Assembly (NCBI GenBank): GCA_964393115.1
Contig: CAYMST010000298.1
Coordinates: 1 to 5,772, forward strand
Direction of reading: 5' to 3'
Origin: CAYMST01 sp964393115
Lineage (GTDB): Bacteria > Bacteroidota > Bacteroidia > Cytophagales > Cyclobacteriaceae
Length of the DNA stretch: 5,772 bases
Of this stretch, positions 1 through 4,920 are shown one piece after another. Below the pieces are notes generated by a model. It worked only from the letters and a program-made list of their open reading frames with translations, was not told the DNA's origin and made no database searches. Position numbers and translations under genes: made by a program. Positions within the stretch are counted from its first letter, which is position 1. Every line of letters begins with the position of its first letter.

Positions 1-329
1 ATAAAGTCAAAACAGTAATCGTTCTTTCCAGGTTATTCAACAAAAATAGATTATCAAACTGTAACTTACAAAAAAGTATTACGTAAGCATCAGGGTTTTA
101 AAAAAAGTAACGTACAAAGTATGATCTGTACACCTGAAATCCCAACCATTTCATCTCATTAAATTACTCGTTTTGACTAAATATTGAATAAAAAAATTCG
201 TTTCAACATAAATCTCATATCAAAAATTGGCATCTTGCACGTATATAGGTGTGATAATTGAATAAAATTTTGTTGAGTTTGAGAGGGTGAGTAAAACTAA
301 TTGTCTTACTCTTGGTCTCTTGTTGTGCT
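1..329. other. AT-rich non-coding region upstream of the lipoprotein gene
   Basis: I see no supportable gene here. One plus-strand frame is open from the left edge to a stop at 84-86. It could be the last 27 codons of a gene outside the window, but its composition is uninformative. The only ATG-started reading frames are 13-18 codons long. The stretch is rich in A and T tracts and carries an imperfect direct repeat (aaaaaagta...acgta at 70-85 and 101-114). It probably contains the promoter of the lipoprotein gene, but no position matches both Bacteroidota elements (TTG and TAnnTTTG) at proper spacing. The nearest -7-like strings, at 265-272 and 274-281, each miss one defined base. Confidence 0.6.
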
Positions 330-1193
330 ATGAATCCATTTAAAGTGTTATGTATAGGTCTATTATCGATCTTATCCCTTAGTTGTAAGGATAAGGTGAT
401 ATGCCCTGCTTTTCAGAGCACTTATATCCTAGATGATTCTGTTCGTCACCTTTATTTCAGCATGTTCAATCACCCCGATTTAACGCCTAGAACAGATTTC
501 GGTAGGGTGCGAAAAAACAAATACGGTGTTATCAAAAAAGATCCTTACTGGGTAAAGAACATTAAACTTAAAACTGCTCCGAAAGAAAATGTATTGAGAC
601 CAGACTCCTTAACTCATCCTTTTGTTCCAACCTCAAAAGACGATTCTCTTTATGCAGACGGCTACGACTCATTAGGTTTTGATGAACAAGACGATTTAGA
701 GACCATAGTTAAGGAAGAAGAGGATGACTATCTAGTTTTTGACCAAGGGGATTCATCATTTGTGGATGAAGGAGAGTTTACCGCAGAAGATTTTGGTACT
801 GATTCACTTGGCGTTCCCATATTGGCACAAAATAAAGGACCAAAATACTTACACGGCTATGATCCTGCGGACATCTTCAATGTAGAACAGATGTACTACA
901 ATAAATACTTCGGGAGTAATTTCCTTCCAAAGCCAAAGCCAGCAAAACCAAAACCTCAAGAAGCTAAAGAAGAAACAGACTCCACAAGCGTCGAGGAAAC
1001 CGAAAACCTAGAGCTTATTGAAGGAGAAGAAAATGAAACAGCAGACGTTGAAGAGCTTGGTGGAGCTACCGATGATGATGAAAAAGAAACCTCTGAGGCT
1101 TCGCCTGTAGAAGATGAAAAGAAAGAAGAAGAAATCTCAGAAGGTATCGAAGAGGAAGAAGAATCTGATAGCTCTTCTGAATCAGAAGAGTAG
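330..1193 (+). CDS. Predicted lipoprotein with long acidic C-terminal tail, function unknown
   Basis: This is a predicted 287-residue envelope lipoprotein of unknown function. Residues 1-18 form a signal peptide (MNPFK, then a hydrophobic run) ending at Cys19 in SLSC. That lipobox is relaxed, with Ser rather than Leu/Val at -3. Cys19 is followed by KDK, which faintly resembles the charged surface-export signals of Bacteroidota lipoproteins. The mature protein starts with a CPAFQS motif (25-30), has a mixed region to about 120, acidic Asp/Ser-rich stretches (about 103-160), and a FNVEQ motif (183-187) followed by an aromatic YYNKYFG segment. From about 200 it becomes Pro-Lys repeats and then a Glu/Asp/Ser tail. 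From memory, the CPAFQS and FNVEQ motifs recur in uncharacterised Cytophagales lipoproteins; I could not check this. A TTG start at 312 would add six residues (including VSCC), but ATG at 330 gives the more normal signal peptide. Confidence 0.75.
   Translation: MNPFKVLCIGLLSILSLSCKDKVICPAFQSTYILDDSVRHLYFSMFNHPDLTPRTDFGRVRKNKYGVIKKDPYWVKNIKLKTAPKENVLRPDSLTHPFVPTSKDDSLYADGYDSLGFDEQDDLETIVKEEEDDYLVFDQGDSSFVDEGEFTAEDFGTDSLGVPILAQNKGPKYLHGYDPADIFNVEQMYYNKYFGSNFLPKPKPAKPKPQEAKEETDSTSVEETENLELIEGEENETADVEELGGATDDDEKETSEASPVEDEKKEEEISEGIEEEEESDSSSESEE
927..1190 (+). repeat. Low-complexity purine-rich tract encoding a Pro-Lys linker and acidic tail
   Basis: This tract covers residues 200-287 of the lipoprotein. 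It begins with alternating Pro-Lys (PKPKPAKPKP), then becomes dominated by Glu with Asp, Ser and Thr, ending in SSSESEE. At the DNA level it is rich in gaa/gag codons on the plus strand. Such a segment should be disordered and strongly negative. The DNA is prone to slippage, so tail length may vary between strains. The long serine-rich antisense frame over the same bases is only a mirror of this composition. Confidence 0.85.
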
Positions 1194-1244
1194 GATAACG
1201 ACACTGAAGGTGGATAATTGTACAATGAATAGAAACTTGAGTTC

Positions 1245-1274
1245 GTGAGCTATCTAAGCTATTATAGCCTTCAC
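1245..1274 (+). terminator. Possible hairpin downstream of the lipoprotein gene
   Basis: GTGA-GCTAT at 1245-1253 can pair with ATAGC (1264-1268) and TCAC (1271-1274), leaving a CT bulge and a 10-nt loop. It lies about 50 bp after the lipoprotein stop and is followed only by ATTTCA, not a real T-tract. It may be a weak terminator or chance pairing. Apart from it, the 158-bp gap to the next gene shows no clear promoter. Confidence 0.25.
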
Positions 1275-1351
1275 ATTTCACATGCATTCAGAAATCCAGA
1301 GTTCAGTTTACATTACTAGGTTAGATATATCGATTACTTAAAATTAACAGC

Positions 1352-2029
1352 ATGTTATCACTTGTAGCGAAGTATTTGTGTCTTGTTATTATTTTTTGTT
1401 CGTTTCACGTATCCGCTCAAAATCATATTCGAGTTACCACCACAGCGAATGGATATTTTGGTGATTTAAATACTTCTCCTGAAAAATGGAATGGAGGGTT
1501 CGGCATCGGCATCCAATTTCAAACAGACAAACGATACAATGGTCAACTTATATTGAATGCCGGTAAAATTGTTGGGCAAAACCCTTCTAGCACTTTTAAT
1601 GTCCCAAATACTACGGATATCATTCCAAATCGATTCTTTGAGACCAATTATTTATCTTTCAACTACGAAGGTCATATGAGCCTAATACAAAAAGAAAGAT
1701 TTCGATTGTACGCGGGTATTGGGTTAGGGCTCTTAAGGTTCGTGCCTCGTGATGCAGAAGGAAATGAACTTTTTAATCAGTCTGACACAAGACTTGATGA
1801 AGAAACTTATGGCAGTATAGCGTTTATACTTCCATTAAAGCTGGGGGTTAAATATTACTTAAAAAATAAATATGGACTAGAATTGGAGGTTGCGCAGCTA
1901 AATCCCTCAACCGATTACTTGGATAATATCGCAGAACTTGGAGCAAAATCGGGAAATGACAATATTAGAATGATTAGGTTTTCAGTTTTAGTACCAATAC
2001 TTCAGAAAACAAAAAAACCATCTAACTAA
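1352..2029 (+). CDS. Secreted outer-membrane beta-barrel protein, function unknown
   Basis: This is a 225-residue protein predicted to form a small beta-barrel in the outer membrane; its specific role is unknown. Residues 1-22 are a signal peptide (Lys7, hydrophobic core, cleavage after VSA before Gln23). The rest shows alternating, glycine- and aromatic-rich strands typical of 8-10-stranded barrels, for example around 47-57, 63-70, 98-108, 116-130, 152-170, 174-182 and 205-216. FRLYAGIGLGLLRF (117-130) is a typical barrel strand pair. The segment with NPSTDYLDNI (184-193) and GNDN (201-204) resembles, from memory, a barrel family common in Cytophagales. The C-terminus does not end in the usual aromatic residue but has a short Lys-rich extension (QKTKKPSN), encoded by DNA that doubles as a terminator arm. 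The gap after the lipoprotein gene is 158 bp, so co-transcription is possible but not shown. Confidence 0.8.
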   Translation: MLSLVAKYLCLVIIFCSFHVSAQNHIRVTTTANGYFGDLNTSPEKWNGGFGIGIQFQTDKRYNGQLILNAGKIVGQNPSSTFNVPNTTDIIPNRFFETNYLSFNYEGHMSLIQKERFRLYAGIGLGLLRFVPRDAEGNELFNQSDTRLDEETYGSIAFILPLKLGVKYYLKNKYGLELEVAQLNPSTDYLDNIAELGAKSGNDNIRMIRFSVLVPILQKTKKPSN

Positions 2030-2043
2030 AGTCAGATGGCTTT
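2011..2043 (-). terminator. Intrinsic terminator for the minus-strand TerB-like gene, overlapping the barrel gene's end
   Basis: CCATCTaAC (2018-2026) pairs with GTcAGATGG (2031-2039) with one A-C mismatch. The 4-nt loop TAAA contains the stop codon of the plus-strand gene (2027-2029). Read on the minus strand, the stem is followed directly by seven T residues (plus-strand A run 2011-2017), the classic Rho-independent arrangement, about 100 bp beyond the TerB-like stop codon. On the plus strand the tail is only CTTTG, so termination of the barrel gene would be weak. The element may still work in both directions. Confidence 0.65.
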
Positions 2044-2056
2044 GCAGAAACAAATA

Positions 2057-2116
2057 CAAGTGGACTAATTATAATTCTTTTTCTGATAAATTATTTCTAG
2101 TAAGACAAGCCACTTG
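2057..2116. repeat. Spaced inverted repeat between convergent genes
   Basis: CAAGTGG at 2057-2063 is a perfect inverse of CCACTTG at 2110-2116, 46 bases apart. Inside it, ACTA (2064-2067) can pair with TAGT (2098-2101), and TAATT with AATTA further in, so the 60 bases could fold as an interrupted long hairpin. It lies in the 108-bp gap between the barrel gene and the TerB-like gene. It may be a transcript-end structure. No T-tract follows either side directly, so its role is unknown. Confidence 0.4.
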
Positions 2117-2137
2117 ATTCATCCCCCTAAATATCTC

Positions 2138-2563
2138 TTAAGTTTTTAGCATAAATTTAATACGCTGCTTTGTTTCCTCAATTGTATGCCCCATACTGAT
2201 ATTAGAACTAATGGAGTATACCAACTCCTCCACTAGTCTTTTATCAAACCCTAACTTTTCAGCATATTTATTACAAACCCTGATTTCGTTATGATCAATG
2301 GCACCATCCGCCATCACCATTGTGATTAAGTCAAAAATCTGATCATACCTTTCTACATCCGTTGGTGGCATCGCGAAAGTCACTGAATCCATATTTTTTC
2401 TAATCTTCTCAATAAAAGACTTGCCAACTTTATGTCGACGTACGATTTTAAGTAAAAGATCATACTCCGTTTCATCAAAGTGTCCATCAGACATAGCTAC
2501 TTCGATTAAGTTTTTGACGTGACTCTTAAGTAGTGGGTCTTCTTTTTTAAATAAATTCAGCAT
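2138..2563 (-). CDS. TerB-like (tellurite-resistance TerB superfamily) helical protein
   Basis: This is a 141-residue soluble cytoplasmic protein with no signal peptide or membrane segment, close to the usual single-domain TerB length. It has two similar halves, each with a hydrophobic helix followed by an acidic motif: SDGHFDETE (25-33) and ADGAIDHNE (85-93), both fitting DGxxDxxE and 60 residues apart. These paired acidic motifs are the hallmark of the TerB fold, where they are thought to bind a metal ion. The family name comes from the tellurite operon, but most lone members have unknown function, and no other ter gene is visible here, so tellurite resistance should not be assumed. Related short proteins are sometimes mislabelled as an excinuclease subunit. 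It is the only minus-strand gene, ends towards a T-tract terminator at 2011-2043, and starts 76 bp from the divergent quinone oxidoreductase gene. Confidence 0.8.
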   Translation of the reverse strand: MLNLFKKEDPLLKSHVKNLIEVAMSDGHFDETEYDLLLKIVRRHKVGKSFIEKIRKNMDSVTFAMPPTDVERYDQIFDLITMVMADGAIDHNEIRVCNKYAEKLGFDKRLVEELVYSISSNISMGHTIEETKQRIKFMLKT

Positions 2564-2591
2564 ATCATTTCATACATACGATACAACAATA

Positions 2592-2599
2592 TAAAGATA
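2592..2599 (-). promoter_or_regulatory. Candidate -7 element for the TerB-like gene
   Basis: On the minus strand this reads TATCTTTA, matching the Bacteroidota -7 consensus TAnnTTTG at five of six defined bases. It would give a 5' leader of roughly 20 nt before the ATG at 2563. The -33 position has only a T-rich stretch without a clean TTG, so support is limited. Confidence 0.3.
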
Positions 2600-2605
2600 G
2601 ATATA

Positions 2606-2636
2606 TTGATCGTGAAAAATTAAAAACTATACATTG
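2606..2636 (+). promoter_or_regulatory. Weak candidate promoter for the quinone oxidoreductase gene
   Basis: TTG at 2606-2608 and TACATTG at 2630-2636 are separated by 21 bases, within the spacing reported for Bacteroidota promoters. The -7 element lacks one T of TAnnTTTG. It ends only three bases before the ATG at 2640, so the transcript would be leaderless or nearly so. The 76-bp divergent gap also holds the candidate TerB-like promoter. Confidence 0.25.
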
Positions 2637-2639
2637 TAA

Positions 2640-3617
2640 ATGAAAGCAGTATTATGTGAAAATTTTGGACCAATTGACAATTTGATTGTCAAAGATGTTA
2701 GGAAACCGACTCCTAAAGAGGATGAAGTACGCATTAGAGTTCAGCACTGTGGTCTCAACTTTCCGGATATTCTAATTACTCAGGGAAAATACCAAATTAG
2801 GCCAGAACTACCTTTCTCCCCTGGCGCCGAGGTAGCGGGTATCGTGGATCAAATAGGTCAAAAAGTTAAAGGACTGCATATTGGTGATCGCGTAATCGCT
2901 GCAACGGGATATGGGAGCATGGCAGAATACTGCTTAGCAAAGGCGTCACAAACCTTTAAGCTTCCTTCATCAATTCCTAGCGAAAAAGGTGCAGCTAGTG
3001 TTGTCACCTATGGCACCGTGTTGCACGCCTTAAAAGACCGAGCAAATATTCAGAAATCCGATACCACCTTGGTACTTGGGGCAGCGGGCGGTATTGGAAC
3101 AGCCAGTATACAAATTGCAAAAGCGCTCGGCAATGAGGTTATTACCGCGGCATCTTCAGATGAAAAGATTGATATGTTGATGAGATTGGGTGCTGATTAT
3201 GCGATTAATTACTCCGAACAGTCTTTAAAGGACGAAGTCAAAAGGGGTACTAATGGCGAAGGTGTAAATATAGTAGTTGATCCAATTGGAGGGTCAATGA
3301 GTGAAGCGGCCCTTAGAACTTTGAAATGGGAAGGAACACATTTAGCTATTGGTTTTGCCTCAGGGTCGATACCCAAAATACCTCTAAACCTTCCTCTCCT
3401 GAAAGGTTGTAATATCAGCGGTGTGTTTTGGAGCCGGTTTCGTGAAAATTTCCCGGATAAGAACAGGTCGAATTTCCAACAGATTATTCAGTGGTTAGGA
3501 TCAGGAGTTGTTAACCCTATCATTGAGCGTATATATGCATTTGAAGACTATCAAGAAGCACTTAAACATCTTAGCTCAGGAAAAGCAAAAGGAAAGCTGG
3601 TCATAAAAGTGTCATAG
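2640..3617 (+). CDS. NADPH:quinone oxidoreductase, zinc-independent MDR family
   Basis: This is a 325-residue cytoplasmic oxidoreductase that by family uses NADPH to reduce quinones or related alpha,beta-unsaturated carbonyls. The N-terminal GroES-like domain (about 1-125) has the usual CGLNFPD (37-43) and PGAEVAG (61-67) motifs. The Rossmann domain follows, with residues 140-161 fitting the QOR/zeta-crystallin signature exactly: S140, D141, L144, AAGGIG at 148-153, Q158, K161. K176 and Y191 fall where E. coli QOR has the Lys and Tyr that contact the NADPH 2'-phosphate, which supports NADPH preference. The catalytic-zinc ligands (GHE motif) and the four structural-zinc cysteines of alcohol dehydrogenases are absent, as expected for QOR. 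Length is normal and the gene looks intact. The true substrate cannot be read from sequence; other MDR enoyl reductases are the main alternative. The next gene starts 75 bp downstream on the same strand. Confidence 0.9.
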   Translation: MKAVLCENFGPIDNLIVKDVRKPTPKEDEVRIRVQHCGLNFPDILITQGKYQIRPELPFSPGAEVAGIVDQIGQKVKGLHIGDRVIAATGYGSMAEYCLAKASQTFKLPSSIPSEKGAASVVTYGTVLHALKDRANIQKSDTTLVLGAAGGIGTASIQIAKALGNEVITAASSDEKIDMLMRLGADYAINYSEQSLKDEVKRGTNGEGVNIVVDPIGGSMSEAALRTLKWEGTHLAIGFASGSIPKIPLNLPLLKGCNISGVFWSRFRENFPDKNRSNFQQIIQWLGSGVVNPIIERIYAFEDYQEALKHLSSGKAKGKLVIKVS

Positions 3618-3677
3618 ATAGTGATTATAGAAAAGTTCCATGCGTGTATTGTAGCTGCATGTTGTTGCCAACCAATG

Positions 3678-3685
3678 TAGTTTTG
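3678..3685 (+). promoter_or_regulatory. Candidate -7 promoter element for the DUF89 gene
   Basis: TAGTTTTG matches the Bacteroidota -7 consensus TAnnTTTG at every defined base. The -33 position is poor: CTG at 3655-3657, 20 bases upstream, is the best match to TTG. Only seven bases separate the element from the ATG at 3693, so transcription would begin within a few bases of the start codon. Confidence 0.45.
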
Positions 3686-3692
3686 TTACATC

Positions 3693-4802
3693 ATGTTTTT
3701 AAATCAATTTACTGATATTACGGCATCGCGGTCAGAATCATTCGCTCGATTCACACTAGAGAAACGTTTTCCTGATATCATCGATAAGATCATCGCCAAT
3801 AACTCATTTGATAGATCCATCAATTCTAGACTTGAGTTATTCAAAAAAGAGCAATATGTAAAGGAGTTTCCTATAGTCGACGGACATACAAGCTGGGAAA
3901 CTTTTTTCGACCGATATGGAAATCAGCATTGGCATACAACACCATTTTTCGTTCTGGAAGTATACATCTATAATAAGATACTATGGCTTACAGATTATTA
4001 TATCAATAAAATAGATCCTTTTCTCTGGATTAAATCGAGTGACCTCCAAAACAACCTCTCTTTGTTTGACCGATTCCTGAGTACTTATAGTAGCTATACC
4101 ACACCTGAAATCATAACCTTTTCCCTTCAAGGGAATATAGCAGACCTTAGCCAGCTGGTAAGGTCTGAAGGTGCAAACCACACCACCATTTCAAATGATA
4201 TCGAAAAATGTATATCACACTTCGAAAAACACGACTTATATCAGGTCGATATAATTTTAGATAACTCTGGTGTCGAACTTTTCGGCGATCTAATCTTAGC
4301 GCACCATATCATAGAAAAAAAATTAGCTCAACGAGTGGTACTTCATTTCAAAAAAGTACCCTTCATAGTTTCTGATGCCACACTGCAAGATTTATCCATG
4401 CTCCTTAATGCCTTGAAGCGCTTTCCATCTTTGCATAAAGCGATAAACCGCCACATGGAAGATGGTCATATAATCCTGAAGGACGAGTTATTTTGGACTT
4501 CCCCGACACACTTCTTCACGGAAGGGTTTTCTGCCATTATGGAACCGTCCGACATGATCATTTCGAAAGGAGATGCCAATTACAGACGATTTTTTGGAGA
4601 TAAAGAAGTTCCAGTTACTGAGAGACTTGATAGCCTTTTGGGTTACCTCACCACTCCTACTCTATTATTAAGAGTTTGTAAAAGTGAAATCATTTCAAAT
4701 ATTCCGAAGGAAGTAATCCTCCGATTAGATTATGAAGACCCAAAATGGAAATCCAATGGGAAATACGGAGTGATACAATTTTATAATCCACCATTTGGTT
4801 AG
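3693..4802 (+). CDS. DUF89 family protein, ARMT1-like metal-dependent phosphatase
   Basis: This is a 369-residue soluble protein of the DUF89 (damage-control phosphatase, ARMT1-like) family. Members studied in yeast, plants and humans are metal-dependent phosphatases thought to remove harmful or surplus sugar phosphates and similar metabolites; human ARMT1 was first proposed as a protein-glutamate methyltransferase. The N-terminal helical part (about 1-175) includes the HTSWETFFDRYG and FFVLEVYIYNKIL segments. The catalytic part holds LDNSGVELFGDLILA (189-203) with D190 and N191, VSD (226-228) with D228, and SKGDANYRR (291-299) with D294. By family alignment D190, N191 and D228 would be the metal ligands. 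R327 and K330 keep the basic RTLK-like C-terminal motif, though the middle reads VC instead of the usual TL. All key residues are present, so it is probably active. The physiological substrate is unknown. The gene starts 75 bp after the oxidoreductase gene, with its own candidate promoter. Confidence 0.85.
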   Translation: MFLNQFTDITASRSESFARFTLEKRFPDIIDKIIANNSFDRSINSRLELFKKEQYVKEFPIVDGHTSWETFFDRYGNQHWHTTPFFVLEVYIYNKILWLTDYYINKIDPFLWIKSSDLQNNLSLFDRFLSTYSSYTTPEIITFSLQGNIADLSQLVRSEGANHTTISNDIEKCISHFEKHDLYQVDIILDNSGVELFGDLILAHHIIEKKLAQRVVLHFKKVPFIVSDATLQDLSMLLNALKRFPSLHKAINRHMEDGHIILKDELFWTSPTHFFTEGFSAIMEPSDMIISKGDANYRRFFGDKEVPVTERLDSLLGYLTTPTLLLRVCKSEIISNIPKEVILRLDYEDPKWKSNGKYGVIQFYNPPFG

Positions 4803-4826
4803 AAAAATTAGCCGTTGACATCTTTT

Positions 4827-4834
4827 TACATTTG
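4827..4834 (+). promoter_or_regulatory. Candidate -7 promoter element for the receptor-like gene
   Basis: TACATTTG fits TAnnTTTG at every defined base and would leave a leader of about 80 nt before the ATG at 4921. No TTG lies 17-23 bases upstream; the only nearby one (4815-4817) is just nine bases away. A second, weaker match, TAGTTTTA at 4872-4879, would give a leader of about 35 nt. Which is used cannot be decided from sequence. Confidence 0.35.
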
Positions 4835-4920
4835 ATTACTGGGGCGTGACAATAGGGAATAGTGGTCTCACTAGTTTTACATCAACATTAATTAATCAAG
4901 AGAACAGAGTACCATTTACA

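Noticed and set aside
121..162. 13-codon ATG frame upstream of the lipoprotein gene
   Set aside because: It is too short, has no recognisable leader-peptide features such as repeated regulatory codons, and has no attenuator-like hairpin after it.
312..329. TTG as start of the lipoprotein gene
   Set aside because: It would add six residues containing two cysteines ahead of the signal peptide; ATG at 330 gives a normal short n-region and h-region before Cys19.
956..1287. Minus-strand open frames over the lipoprotein tail, one very serine-rich
   Set aside because: They are the antisense image of gaa/gag codons (ttc/ctc reads as Ser in another frame), with no family resemblance and a clear real gene on the other strand.
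2750..2770. Cys37 of the oxidoreductase as a catalytic zinc ligand
   Set aside because: The accompanying GHE histidine and the structural-zinc cysteines are absent, and the QOR signature fits perfectly, so this is a zinc-free MDR.
3639..3661. CATGC...GCATG inverted repeat after the oxidoreductase gene, as a terminator
   Set aside because: The stem is only five pairs with a long loop and no T-tract; it is well within chance.
3981..4181. Minus-strand open frame inside the DUF89 gene
   Set aside because: It lies wholly within a well-supported gene, has no recognisable domain and no promoter of its own.
4797..4813. GGTTA...TAGCC hairpin spanning the DUF89 stop codon, as a terminator
   Set aside because: A five-pair stem including a G-U pair, with the T run starting about ten bases later, is too weak to call.
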